Source: Phytoseiulus persimilis (Eukaryota > Arthropoda > Arachnida > Mesostigmata > Phytoseiidae). From it: a stretch of 64,000 bases of DNA. Made by a program: the position numbers and the translations under genes. This document shows, piece after piece, positions 1 through 12,118 of the stretch. The DNA lies in NCBI GenBank assembly GCA_037576195.1, contig CM075103.1:19344001-19408000 (forward strand). The letters are read 5' to 3'. Every line of letters begins with the position of its first letter. The stretch's first letter is position 1. The notes beneath the pieces are model-generated. The model was not told the origin of the DNA. It saw only the letters and a program-made list of their open reading frames with translations, and made no database searches.

Positions 1-817
1 AAACGGTATCGGGGAAACGGGAGGACACCGCGGGCGGTGGGCTTGGGTCTTGAGATGGTTCAGATTAGATTCCGATATAAATTAAATCCTCTTTTTACCA
101 CATACGAAACCTCATCTAGGGAACTATTTTCGTCATGAAAACCACCGCCGAAGTTCGCGTTAGCATGGGAACTTCGCGACGGCCGCGGTGAAATGAAGAT
201 AAACGATTATAATAATAATGAAGTTCAGCCCTATTCGTCGGGCTCCACACGGATGCCTGGGGATAGACCGCGGTTTGACACTTCACGAGGGTCCATGAGA
301 GGCGCTCCATGGGTTGGGAGAGTTAGAGGGATCAAGGACTCTGAGCCTCGTTGAATACAGCAGCTAGTTTTAGGAATGTGATCCAGGGCACAAGATGAAG
401 AACTCAAACAGCGCAGCATCAATGATTGATCATGGTTTATCAGCTCCACATTACATCAAAATTCCCATAATTCACGGTTCTTGAGAGACAAAGTGAGGAA
501 ATCTCGATAACTGCGAATTGATTGCAACTGACTTGGAATGTCTTGCTTTTTTTGGAAAATGGAATGAACATCGGAACTACCTCCAGACTGCTCCAGAAAC
601 TCCCGCTGATCCATGCTGAAGATGTAGATAAATGTGTGTAAAGAAGCGCTCTGCCCTCTGTGTGTAACTCCAGAACCCTAGCCAATCCCATCGAGGCGGA
701 ACTAGAGTTATCGGGGCCCTATTGAATCGCATTTCGATTGACTTGGTCATTGTTATTCCTGTGCATCTTAATCCTTCAAGACTTCGGATATTGATACAGA
801 GGACGTCTTCCAGAAAA
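1..817. other. Upstream flank with a diverged SINE-body fragment
   Basis: No gene is supported here. Positions about 33-112 closely match 52919-52996, the body of the SINE-containing repeat, including the run ending in taaattaaatcctctttt. This fragment lacks the tRNA-like head present at the other site. The rest should hold the promoter and 5' UTR of the LRR gene that starts at 818, but no TATA box or other element stands out. Confidence 0.45.
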
Positions 818-3800
818 ATGCGTCGTTGGCGACCTCCTGATGCCAAATCGACGTCTGCTGCTCTGCTCTACTCACTACTGTGGTTCTCAGGCTTCGCCGC
901 CCACTCGGTGACGGCGAAAGCTGCCTGTTTCAAGAAAATACTGCAATGCCAATGCATGGATGAGGTAAGTTCGCTTCAAAAAGAAATCATCATTCACGAC
1001 TGGCCTGAGCGTCTCGTTCGGGATAAATTAAAAAAACGAATTTATCCCATCGAAAAGCAGTGCGATTTGGATGGACTCAAATCGATTCATTCACCTTCAG
1101 GGTCTTCTGTACGTAAAATGTAAAAACTTGGAGTCGGAGAGCATTCCTCATATTCTCCACCCGCAACTGGACGTCCTCGAAGTGACGAATTCCAGGCTTA
1201 CGTCTCTGTCTAATGCTGATGTGTACAATTTGTAAGCAATCGAATTCACACTTTATATGGATTAGGTTATCCCATGGATACGCTGCAAATTATCTGAAAC
1301 CGATATCAAAAACCTTATGAGCCCATTGATGAAACTATTGACCTCTCTGAACAAAGGCAGCTCCGATTTTCCAGGATGCAAGTGATCAACGTGACTGCCA
1401 ACAATCTAAAATCACTCGGAGCGCCTCTGACGAGCCTTCGAAAGCTTCACACGATTGTCGCTCGCGAGAACAAACTCAACGCTCTACGGCGGAGCGATTT
1501 GGAAGGATTGAAGTGAGTTCACCTCATTCCAGTGCACGGATTACGAGACATTCCACTCGAACGTCCTGACAAACATTAGTTCGACCTCCGCATCGTTTCC
1601 TGTTCAACTCAACGCTAACAAGAAGGGGTGTTGCAGGAGTTTGAGAACCCTCGACGTATCGAAGAATCTGATAACTGTCATAGAAGACGGTGTGTTCCTG
1701 GATCTCGGTTTGAGAGAGCTCGATCTTTCACAAAACCAGATTAAAATTATCACGCAAAAAACACTGCAGGTGAGTCGGCGATCTGGTCTCGACCACGTGT
1801 GTGTTCTCTCGAGGAGTTGCGTGCTCCGCTAAGCCTCCCGATCTGGAGCCTCGTGGTGACCCGGTTGCTCTTCAGAGTGGATCTGAAATCGCGATCCACG
1901 GTAATCCGCGATCGATGGGGTCGAGCACGCTCCCTTTCCTTGAGATCATATCACTGAGATTTCCCGTGGAAAGTTTGACCCCATTCCTGAGATTTCGAAA
2001 ACCTCAATATCGGGTGAAAGTTCTCGTTGGGTATCTACCACGTGCGAAGATCCGACCGAAACGGGGTCTTCAAATACTCTCAAAACCATTTCCCGGCCGA
2101 TTCGGAGACCGACGGAAAACTACTGCGGGAAAGCTGCAGAAATACCTCAGGGCGACCAACGAGATCTTTGGGATCGCTGTGCGATTAGGTCCGGCCATGT
2201 CAACTTCAGGGCAGTTTCGGGATCTCTCTTTTCGACAATGCATCTGGGAGTCCCGAGAATAGCTTTGGAGCTTTCTCTCCGAGGCCGATTCCGTAGTTCT
2301 CCTGGATAGCCTGGAAACGTCTGGCGGTGCTGGGAGGGCGCATGGCGACATTCGAGTGGGTCTGTGTATTGTCCCCGATAAGTCAAACCTCACGTCCTGG
2401 GTCTTTCGAGAACTCACCTGAACGGAGTCAGATGAATTTCTGGAAGAGTCTGAGCGCATATCCTCTGTCAAGGCTGTCAAATGACCACGAGGAACGTGAA
2501 AAACCCCACTCGGCCGCAGGTTGTTTCAAAAGGAAGGAATATCAATGGAAGTAGATGAACTCCAACATGAGAACCATTTATACAAATGTCATGTTTTTCA
2601 TCATGGTGTGCTGATTGCCTTCCATCCAACGATCAACGAGTCTTGCCTGTAGAACTGGCTCTGCGTAATACAGCAAATAAGGAGAACACCCTAGGGTCTG
2701 CCGTACGGACTCATATGATAACACGGGGTGTGTCCTGTATCGTCTGTATTATCTGTACTTCGGAAAATCAGGTCCATTCAACTATTAGTATCAGGGGGCT
2801 CTCTGATAACAAGAAAAGCCACTAAGGACGATAATGAGCGCGAATAACTCCCCCGTTCCAGGGTTTGGGAAACCTGCAGTCCTTGAACTTGAGGGACAAC
2901 GATCTTACGAAGCTACCTTCACTCATTACTCTTCGATATTTGAATTTCGTCGACTTCTCTTTCAACGACCTGAGGACGATCGAGCCGGGAGTGCTCCCGA
3001 GCGTCAGACGCTTGAATCTGGAAAGGTGAGGAGTCTCAAATGATGTGGCCACAATCCGAATGTCAGCAGTGAAGCTAAATGGCGTCAGATCTACCAAACT
3101 CGGAAATCCACCCAGAAAAGGGAAATAACGCGAGCTCTCGTGCCTGGATCATTTGCGGAGAATAAGTTGCCTCGATATCCTTGATTTCGAATTCCAGATG
3201 CAATTTGGACAGTACGTATTTCTTGACGAACTCAACTGTGACGGAGCTCGTGCTCGCCGGAAACAAGTTCTCTGTGGTTCCAAGACCGCTCCCTGAGAGG
3301 TTGGAATACCTAGTCCTGAATTCGAATCCGATTCTGAGCCTGGGACCTAAAAGGTTCGTAACGGAAGAGTTCGGGAAAGCTTTTCCTCTTTGAATTTCAC
3401 AGCCGAATCCGACACACAGAGACGGAGGTTTTAGAAGGGAATCGATCTTCCCGCTCTGATTGAAACAAATCGAAAATGGTACTCGTTGCAGTTTGGCTCA
3501 TGTCCCCTACTTGCGGAACTTCTCATTGTCCTCCGCGACGGATTTGCGAACGATTCATCCGGAAGCCTTCTCCGCCAATCACGAGCTGGTCGAGCTCACT
3601 TTCGAAATGGACGTTTCTTTAACAAAAATCGATTCGCGGATGTTTCGAAGCATGGGCAAACTCGACCGGGTCTCGTTCCGCGAGAGTGGACTCGAAACCC
3701 TTGACAACGGCTTGGTGTCTTGGTACTTACTCAGCCGGCTCGACCTCCGCGAAAACCCCTTCAGGTGAGCGAGAGATTCACATACGAGAATAAGTTTAAA

Positions 3801-4819
3801 CCTCATGGGGAACTACGAGCAAGTGGTTTCTCTTCGACGTTCTCCAAGGGAGGGTTTGGATTGCTCTCTGAATGTTGAGATTTCTCCTGCAGAGTAGCCG
3901 CTGGCGGTTCTCGCGAGATACGGAATCAAGTCGTTCGCTTTCCAGATGTGACTGCCGTCTTTCGTGGCTGAGAGATCTTTCGCTGTCTTCCTTAAACAGC
4001 AGCCGAGAAAATCGGAAACATAAGCCTCTCGACGACGACACAGTGAAGATCAAATGCGCCGAACCGAAACAGTTCCGGCACCTTTACGTGCACAGCATGC
4101 CATCTTCAGTATTCGAGTGTAAAACGAGGAACCTGCTTGTATTGATACTGCTGCCGGTGGTCACCGTTCTGCTCGTGGCCGGCGCCGTATTCCTAGGATT
4201 CCGCTACAGACATAAGCTGCCATTCAATAAGAGCAAGACCGCACCCTCACACTCCAAACCCCACTTCGAGAAGACCTACATGGTCCGAGCGGACGAATAC
4301 GAAGGTGAGACCCACATATCTCTTGGTACATGTCCTGTGGCCGATTTCATCAGGTATTGTTGGGAACATCCGGCTCCGCATCCAGAGCTTCTGAGACATC
4401 TCCGCCGTGGGGGCTTCCTCATGATTCGCTTTTCTTCTTTTATCGAACGATCGAGTTCTCAGTGGAACATTTCCGTGATTTCAGGTATCTACCACATACA
4501 GCGCAACGCGCCGGTTCGCCTGATCCCCGTTACAGAGTTGTGACCCGAGGACAATCGGAGGCCGCTGAGCTTATCCCTCCGCCCAGTCCAAATCTCCCTG
4601 CGACGTCCACCCTTGCCGGCTCTGCCCGTGAGCCCACGCGAATCGAATGTCGAAAACGATTATTCGAACATCTACGCGACTTTAAACGCGCGGCCTCATA
4701 GCTATTCCACCCTCAAACATTCCGTTAGCAGCGGGCCGGAGTCCATTTCTACGCCTCTTACGTCGCTTTCGTCTCTCTCCACCTACGAGAGAGCTCCGTA
4801 CTGCTACGTATTCGAGTGA
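818..4819 (+). CDS. LRR single-pass membrane protein, nine exons
   Basis: Proposed exons are 818-964, 1101-1231, 1375-1512, 1637-1769, 2862-3025, 3198-3353, 3492-3764, 3946-4304 and 4587-4819. All introns are GT-AG and every phase agrees, giving 577 residues. The start ATG at 818 precedes a signal peptide (core ALLYSLLWFSGFAAHS) and an LRRNT-like cysteine cluster (CFKKILQCQC). Leucine-rich repeats follow in exons 2-7, for example LRTLDVSKNLI and LRELDLSQNQI. Exon 7/8 splicing creates NPFRCDC, the start of an LRRCT cap with later cysteines. A transmembrane helix (LLVLILLPVVTVLLVAGAVF) and a short serine- and tyrosine-rich tail follow. LRR proteins of this layout act as surface receptors, adhesion molecules or Toll-related proteins; no TIR domain is visible and the ligand is unknown. 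Exon 9 is the least certain, because readthrough of exon 8 would instead stop at 4543. Confidence 0.85.
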
Positions 4820-6555
4820 ATTCCACGAACAACTTTGGTTCCATTCTCTACAAGCGTGGAGTTTGACATTTGAGAGTGAGAGGTTTAGCGCTTACCCTCG
4901 TCAGAACTCGATGCACTCAAAACTCCCGAAACGTTCATTTCTACAACCGGTGACGTCGAGTACCCCAGTTCCCGAAAGATTGTCTCAGGTTGACCAACGT
5001 GCTCGGTTTGGCTCATTTCGTTGCCTTGACCGCTTGAATTATTTTTTAGACGTTTTCGATCGAAACGAGCTGCGAGGATATCTACCTCTATAGATGGAAA
5101 ATGTTCTCGGGACCGCTGGTAGCCGTAACGGACGAGAAGCCGGCGCGCTGCTCACGTTCATCTCCCCCTCTCGGTTTTTTTTCAAGGAAGTTTGAGCATC
5201 GGTACATCGCTCATGGCTTTTTGTATGGTGAGGCTGGATTTCCGATCCGGGGGATTCCTTCTCGGTTGTGAGATTTCTCCTTGAGACCTACCTATATCCT
5301 CTCAAATCCTGATTTTTCATCTTCCTTCTTCGAGATCTCCACGCGCTACATCCAGATGTTCTCGACTCAGTTTGGGTGCGACTCCCGTCACGAGGTGGAG
5401 GAACTTCATACCAAAGAACAGTTGTATTTTTTCGTCGACTATCCGGTCCCAGGACACTGTTCTGGAGACGGTTTGTTAGTCCAAAGACCGCCGCATCGCT
5501 CGATAACCGGGATATTTCGAACTTCGAGGACGGAACCGAGTCGAGACGACGGGAGAGGTTTCGGCGATGATCTGAGGAAGGATAGATTCCACCATGATGT
5601 GGAGTCAGATCAGAAGCGAGATATCCTGAGACTTCGACCGAATGCGTGCCTCAGAAGTCCTACGCAATTCCGCAACGGGGAGCAGGATCGAAAGTCATAT
5701 CTCTGTGGTTCGAGTTCTTCATGAACATCTGAGCCAGGGAATATTGTACATAAACTTCATGAATGATACGGTTGATGGTAGTTGAAGAGAAAGCAGGTAT
5801 TGACGATTGAACAAAGGTGGACGATGAGCGGTCGCGAACGATAACGAATCGTGAGTTTGTGCAATACAGACGCCAATAACATTCCCAGCAACGTCTTTGG
5901 ACCAAAAGTATTCTATGCAGTAGCTGGCTCGATTCACAAAGAGCAAACGCAGCGAAGCGGAAGAAGATGGCCGTTCCAGGGCCACCGAGGGCCGTGGAAG
6001 CCCGAAAGAACTCGAAATGTTTTCTACATCACACACATTCTCTCGCAACGTTGTGCCGAAAGAACAACTATCAATGGAGGAATGAGTGTTGTCGAGAGAT
6101 TGCGAATGAGCACGCAATCTTGCTGAGCGAGAGGAAGGTTGACCGGAACCGGTATCGAGTGGAACTGTAAATAACAAAACTGAGCTTGGGGCATATTTCG
6201 TGCTGAAGGGCTGAGTTTGAAGCATATCGAGTCTGAAATATTGTAACAGCTCTGCCAGAATTATTCGGTCAGATAATCGTGATCGGTGAGATCGACATCG
6301 ATAAAGACGCTTTTGCGGCGCTCGTAGATCATATACACTAGCCAGTGATGTATGTACATAGTGAATTTTATTTAAATTAAACTATCAGCCTCAAGGGGAG
6401 TGTTTAATAAATAAAGCGGAGTCGCAAACTCCGACCTCATGTGTTCTTCAGCAAGTGTTGCATTTGATTGCCACAGGCATGGCCAGATTCTGGAAAGGGT
6501 ATGACGCCGGGAATTCGTTGTCACGGACGACGGTTTGTAGGTGTCGAAGTAGCGG
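4820..6555. other. LRR gene 3' flank, no supported gene
   Basis: Only short ORFs without recognisable domains occur on either strand; the longest is 168 codons on the minus strand at 5719-6225. A doubled AATAAA-type signal lies near 6405-6415 (taataaataaag). It could end a long 3' UTR of the LRR gene, but it is about 1.6 kb past the stop codon and the link is not shown. Confidence 0.35.
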
Positions 6556-6559
6556 GAAC

Positions 6560-6815
6560 GACACCTCTGCGGCCGTGGCGTAGCTAGCGGGAGGCGAGGG
6601 TGCGGGCCGCACCGGGCGGCACATCTGTGGGCGGCACCAGGGGGGGAAACCCGCTTCTCGCTTATTCATCGGTAAGCTCTGGTTGATAAGCTATTGCAGA
6701 AGTAGGAATGGCGAGATGAAGTCAAGTTATTCACCTGTGGCGAATCGATGAACTCTAAGAGGAGATTCGAAGGAACAACAACGCGGGCTGAGCGGAGCTC
6801 ATCCTTGTTTATTCA
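6560..6815 (+). repeat. Dispersed repeat, copy 1
   Basis: A GC-rich motif (gtgcgggccgcaccgggcgg, about 6600) is followed by a block at 6685-6805 that reappears in reverse complement at about 21065-21225, with its GC-rich motif at about 21355-21382. Matched stretches include cacctgtggcgaatcgatga and gcgggctgagcggagctca. Two diverged copies 14.5 kb apart in opposite orientation indicate a mobile repeat. The class is not determined. Confidence 0.6.
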
Positions 6816-7088
6816 TCCATTCATTTCCACTGAGGTGGAATCCACGCAATACCAGTGATCGTGAGAACAGAGGAAGAGCTGCACTGAGACATAATTCGGT
6901 GAATACTCGACAATCAATATAAGCGATCTAGCGGCTTTGTCAATTCGAGTGCATCCCTTCATTCCGCTCCATGAAGACCTTCTGCTCATCACGATCCCGA
7001 ACAAAACACACATTGGATGCATTGATGGATATTTATTGATCATCTCCCCTCTATCTTCACATTTCAAGCATATTCAGGGAGACCCTAG

Positions 7089-8520
7089 TTAAGGGGCAAT
7101 GTTGTGGCTGATCTGTGCGGCATTTGTTTCGTTGTATTCGTTGCTTTGGCGGTTGGCGTTTTCCCATCCCTCTAGCGTTTTCTTAGTGTTCAGGATCGTC
7201 TTCGGGGTGCTGTCTTTGTGGAGTCCAAGTTTCTTCCGGGTCTCCTCCTCCATGTTGATTGGCTTTTTGCGTTGTAGGATCACATGTTCGAGGGTTTCTT
7301 CTCCTATGCCGCACTTAAGGCACGCTAGTCGATGTCCTTGTATTTTGATCGGTATTTTCTGGTCTGCAGATATCCCGCTCTGGCGTTCGCCAGTAGGCGA
7401 CTGCCTCTGGTGTTGTCGTATATGTGTTCGATGTTTCCTCGCACTGTTTTGTAGTCTCTGTATCGCTCGAGAGTTTCTTCCTCTGCCATTCCTCTCCGCC
7501 ATGTCTCGTCTGGCTTGGCTTCGATGGTTTCGTCTACATACTTTTTGTAGGCTGACTGTGATACCCGAATGATTCTTCTCGGGAGATCCCCCCTGAAATT
7601 CAGTCTTAGATGTCCGCGCACCCGAAGTTTTCTTTTAGCTCTAGGCTCCTCTTCTGCAGTCTGATTGGTAAGTTTGCAATTTTCGTCATTGTGGGAATCG
7701 CTCTTGGCCATCTGATCTCGCTCATTTCGCTGTAACGTGCCAGATATGTCAATTTGCTTTCTGCCTCTCTGGCCTCGAAGGTTGACCAATCTAGTTCTCG
7801 GTCTATGAATTCAGTAGCGATGTTAGAGTTTGGTTGTCCCAATGCCCATTTCCCGGCTTCTCGCTGTATGGTTTCGAGCCTTCTCCTTGTTTTCTGCGGC
7901 ATCGTTGTGACTGAGTTCGCATAAGTTAGAGCTGGGACCGTTGTGCTCTTCCACTGTATTTTCGTGACTTCGATGCGGTTAAACTTCCAGAGCGATTTGG
8001 CGTGCATTTGCTGTATCACCCTTTCCGCTTTGGATTCCCATATTTCTCCTGCTCCTCCAGGTAGTTTCGCGCATTGCATAGGGTGATTCCTAGGTATTTG
8101 TATGTATTCAACGTGGGTAGCTCTCTTTTTTGGATCTCGAATTTTCGTTCTGCAGTCGTGCCTTTCGAGAATTCCACTATCGCGCTCTTTCCCGGGTGGA
8201 AGTGGAGACACATTTCATCTCCAGATTTGGATGTTACCTCGAGTAATCCCTCCAGGTCCTTTCTGGTTTGTCCGATGAGCACCAAGTCATCTGCGAAGAG
8301 TAACCCGGATATCGGGAAGTCATTTTCTGCCGGACGTCAAAGATGTTTCCGGGTAGTCGTACTCAGAATCCAACAGCTGTTCTCTCTAGTTTTTCTTCCA
8401 ACTTCGAGGTATATAGAATGAACAGGATTGAGCTGAGGGGGCATCCCTGTCGGAGGTCCTTGCTCGTTGGTACTGTGTCGGATTGGTTTTCTCCGTATTG
8501 TGGAATCACTTCTTTATCTT
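7089..8520 (-). mobile_element. Decayed LINE retrotransposon, RT C-terminal half
   Basis: The fragment carries the second half of a non-LTR reverse transcriptase. In the coding direction it shows the RT block RQGCPLSSILFILY (about 8465-8420), then the catalytic LLFADDLVLIG motif (about 8300-8270), then the thumb region with YKYLGITLCN. A long C-terminal tail ends in a partial zinc knuckle, LKCGIGEETLEHV, whose last cysteine is missing. The frame breaks several times (pieces at 8285-8016, 8211-7606, 7789-7325 and 7502-7089), so it is dead. No 5' ORF or endonuclease is present. A related fragment lies at 59926-60222. The RT assignment is firm; the clade is not. Confidence 0.85.
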
Positions 8521-8738
8521 TCTCTTTTTTTTTTGAGGTGTGGGAGAAATGCGTTCACGCACACGACCAGTGGAGCGGATTCGTTGTTCCAAGCTCGACC
8601 CGTGGTAGTGTAAGACTCAAGCTCCCTGAGGAGGGAGCCAATACCCGTTAAAACCCTGATCCTTTATTGGCCCAGGGGAAGGAACCCGGCACGTTCCTCA
8701 GTGGGAGTTACTTCGGGTCCCCTTCTTATCCTTTCTAT
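8521..8738 (-). other. Probable 3' UTR of the adjacent LINE
   Basis: This short non-coding stretch lies just downstream, in the minus-strand sense, of the LINE coding region that ends at 8739. It abuts the older LINE and probably includes the 3' UTR of the younger one. No target-site duplication was identified. Confidence 0.4.
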
Positions 8739-10660
8739 CTACACGACCGAAGTCGCGGAGCCCGTGGGCTGGACTGGCGCATGCTGTCGAGCCGCTAGGT
8801 AGCGGTCAATATGAGGCTTGAGGGTTCGATTCTTGTACGAAATCAAACCGGCAGCGAGCGCTGGGACTGCTCGCCACTTTTCACGTCCCTTGAACATAAA
8901 GCTCACCAGCGTCGGCTTGTCCACCGGCCGAGAACCATAACTCGAAATCTGGCGATACTCCACCCTGATGAACTCTGTTTCCGGGCAATCCTCGAGCGCG
9001 TGTCGCGCTGTGTCTTCCGCGCCTGAGCCGCAGGGCAGACATTCCGAGGGAAGCTTTTTGATCCGGGCCAGGTATGCGCCGAAGGAGCCGTGGCCGGTGA
9101 GCACTTGTTCGAGGGGGTATGTAAGAGAGCCGTGCCTCCTGCTGATCCACTCCTCGATGTTCGGGACGCAGCAGCGGGTCCAAGCTCAGGGGTTCGGTGG
9201 GTGGACTTCGTCCCATCTTCCCTGCCATGCCGCGATCGCGGCCTTCTTGTCGAAGGATAGCCCTCTCCTGGTAGGGATGCCGTCCATGTGGCTGGTCTCT
9301 CGAGACTCGAGTATTCTCGCTCGGAGATCGTAGGGGATCTGCCCCGCCAGGACCTGTATTCCAAGCGTTGATGCTGTGCGGTTCGCCCGTGAAATGCCGA
9401 TGCAGAGTGGTCGCTGAGTTCTGTCGAGAAGTCTCCTGGTGACCGGAGCCGAAGCTCGAAGGACCGAGAGTGGCGCGGCATACATCATGACGCTGTCGGC
9501 AGCTGAGGCCAGTACTCGTCTCCTGAAGTCGTTTGCTCCACTGGCACTGGGAAAGAGTCTTGAGAGTGCCTGGGTTGCCTTGGTCGTCTTCGCCATCGCG
9601 TATGCCAAGTGGGCTTTCCCTGTCAGCCCGGTATCCAGAATGACGCCCAGGTACTTGGCCGTGCTGGTCACCGCAATTTGTTCCCCGTCGAGTTTGATAT
9701 CGATTGAGGAAGGCGGGAGCTTGCGTCCGTTGAGAAAGATGGTCAGCGATTTTTGTGGCGCCATGCGCAGGCCCTTATCCGACATCCAGGATGAGATGGA
9801 AGCGTGACTCTCATTCGCATACATCTGCAAGAGGTTGGTATCCGGCTCGGTGATCAGCAGGGCCAGATCGTCGGCGTAGGCCAAGGTGGCGGAGTTTGGA
9901 GGAAGCCGACTTCTAAGAACGCCGTCGTACGCTTTGTTCCACAGTATCGGCCCCAAGATCGAGCCCTGCGGCACGCCCGCGTGGACTCGCGACGTCCGTC
10001 CCTCGAAGATGTTACTGCGATCCCGTAGGTACGAACTCAGAACTCGTCTGAGGTATGGGGAAATCCCAGCCTCCTGGAGAGCGTCATTGACTGCGTCCCA
10101 ACTGATGGTGTTAAAAGCGTTCCTCACATCCAAGAGGATGAGTAGGCAATGTGGGCGGCGTCGGGGATCAACTTCTCTTCGCGCGTTCGCCGTCTCGAGG
10201 ATTTTCCTCACGGCCATCAAGGTCGTTCGTCCTGTCCGGAAGCCGAACTGATTCGGTGACAGAGTTTCTCTGCTCTCGAGTTCGATTGCCAATCTGCGGT
10301 TGACCAGATGCTCTGCTGCCTTTGAGATTGTGCTCAGGCAGCTTATGGGTCGGAATGCCGAGGGGCCCGTGCCCCCGTGTTTGGGGACTAGAACAAACCG
10401 TGCCTCCTTCCAACTCAGCGGCCAGACACCTGTTCTGAAGATCTCGTTCATCATTTCCGTGAAAACCGCGGGATGGCGTGAGAGGAGAACCTTGACAGCC
10501 TCCATGGGGACACCGTCGGGTCCGGGGCTTTCTTGGGACGGATCCTGTCGGCGGCATAGGAGACCTCCTCGTGACCGACGGGTTCAAAGGCAAAGAGCTC
10601 ATCTGGCTCGAACGTCGGCATGCGGGGAGGTGAAGTCTTCGGGAAGAGAGCCTTCACCAC
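8739..10660 (-). mobile_element. R1/jockey-like LINE, 5'-truncated, nearly intact RT ORF
   Basis: This is the C-terminal part of a LINE polyprotein. Going downstream on the minus strand it has the endonuclease-RT linker (VVKALFPKT), RIRPKKAPDP, the RT core FRPISCLS, FGFRTGRTT, AGVPQGSILGPILW and the catalytic LAYADDLALL (about 9880-9866). A tail with LTGHGSFGAYL and a zinc knuckle CLPCGSGAEDTARHALEDC follows. The RT core is open from 10505 to 9186. Only two lesions separate it from the flanking pieces: an apparent 1-nt deletion near 10519-10526, inside what should read KAPGPDG, and a TGA at 9188-9186. The endonuclease and ORF1 are missing, as in a 5'-truncated insertion. So few breaks suggest relative youth. 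It meets a gag remnant at about 10660. Confidence 0.9.
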
Positions 10661-11576
10661 GTTGCAATTCCGTTCATCCGGTTGCAGAAGTGCTTCACGA
10701 CGTGACCCACTCGGTCGCAGTAGTTGCAGATGTGCTTGTTGTCGCAGGTGCGTCGGTCTCCCTCGAAGTTCTTGCGCAACGGCGAAACGCTTCTGGCCCG
10801 GTACTCTGGCGGGGCTTGCAGGATCCCCCTGCAGCGTCGGTCAGTCGGGCTTGCTGGACGGATGGCCGGCCTGATCTTCACTGGAGCGGCTTCCATCTGA
10901 TCGCACGGCGTGTCTCGAACACTCCTGGAGGTAATCGCGGAGTCGGTCGAGATCGCGCGTGCCCCCGGCAGCTGACTTGACAGCGAAGTCGGCCGTTGAG
11001 AGCGTGCTGGGTAAGTATTCGATGATCTCGCTGTCGAGCATTCGCGCGTCCACCTGTTGGCCTCTGGACGTGCTTCAGGTGATCCAGCAGCGGTTGGTCC
11101 TCGTCCCGGATCAGGCGGCTCAACTCTTGCTTCGCCTTGGCCACTTTCACGAAGTCGAATCAGTTCAGGAACGCTCGCTTGAACTCCTTCCACGTGGACC
11201 ATCGACTCTGCGTGTTCTCAATCCAAAGAAGCGCCACTACCGACATGTAGAGCTCCTCTAATTGAAGTCGGAACGCATCGTCCCATTCGTTCAGGATCGC
11301 CGCGGTCGCGTACTGCTCTATCCATTGTGCTGCGGCGTCGGGCGGCGCGTACTTCTCTGGTTCCAGCGCAAGTCTCGCGGCCTGGGGCTGAGATGCGATG
11401 ACTGCCTTTCGGAGCCATTCCGACTCTGCTGGATCGTCCCCTGACGGCATCTGCGGACCCGCTCGGTGGGTTGGCTTCGATCGCGAGTTCCGGCCCCCGA
11501 CATGAACAATGGAAATCGGAAAGTCTGAAAGTTCATCGGGGACATTGATTTGTGACGGCGGAAACGTGATTGACAA
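10661..11576 (-). pseudogene. Frameshifted LTR-type retrotransposon gag remnant
   Basis: The first piece (11576-11160) matches the pattern of the Retrotrans_gag capsid domain: WIEQYATAAILNEWDDAF, a hydrophobic helix, then STWKEFKRAF. After a stop, the next piece continues with KAKQELSRLIRDEDQPLLDH, the usual 'few residues, then D/E-rich Y/H' segment of that family. A third frame continues to a zinc knuckle CNYCDRVGHVVKHFC (10730-10684). Frames change at least twice, so it is not translatable. Capsid plus one CCHC knuckle is typical of Ty3/gypsy-type gag; no protease, RT or LTR from that element was found. It ends where the LINE begins, so it was either interrupted by the LINE or carried with it. 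Confidence 0.65.
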
Positions 11577-12118
11577 AGGCCCAGTGTGCTTCCGCTCAGA
11601 GCCAGATCTCAGTCCACGTTAACACGCCGCACATGGTTTCTTGAGGTCTAGGCCACAAAGTCTTCGAAACGACGTCTGCCGCCTGTTCCTGGGGGAGAGA
11701 AAATTTGAAATACCGCGCGAAAGTTGAACACCCAACGCATGTTTACTCCATCGTTGGAGACTGACAATGCCATCTCACCCAACCTTCCCGACCAGATAAC
11801 ATTGGGTGTTCCGGGCCATGGGTATCACACCAACCAAATCCTCCCTCGGCCGGATGTTTCCTCCTCTCCATCGAAACCTGAAGGGCTCCAGATTGTTTTC
11901 GAGGCGCCCCCGTTTCTTTCTGCTTCAAGCCGAACCGCTCGAATCGCTGAAGCTTCGATTCTCCGCTTGGCGCTGGTTCACAGATAGAGAGTCCTTCTCA
12001 ACAAAAGTGAGTTTGCTATGAGAGCTCGGAATAACGTACATGATCAGCTTCCCTCAAAATCGGTGAAATACAAGTGATTCCCAAGTTTCTAATGCTCCAA
12101 ACCGTCTTGTCGTCTCAG
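11577..12118. other. No supported gene
   Basis: Short overlapping ORFs only. A stretch at 11806-12006 reads open and ends at a possible donor (aacaaaagtgagt), but its phase does not fit the possible exon at 12119, so I do not join them. Confidence 0.3.

Noticed and set aside
4305..4543. Readthrough of LRR exon 8 to the stop at 4543
   Set aside because: A canonical donor at 4305 and a pyrimidine-rich acceptor at 4586 join in phase to a longer tail. The readthrough tail has no features, although it cannot be excluded as an isoform.
5719..6225. 168-codon minus-strand ORF
   Set aside because: No domain, no splice context, and overlapping ORFs on the other strand; most likely chance.
7099..7572. 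157-codon plus-strand ORF, and the plus-strand ORFs at 9439-11444
   Set aside because: Antisense shadows of the LINE and gag coding regions on the minus strand.
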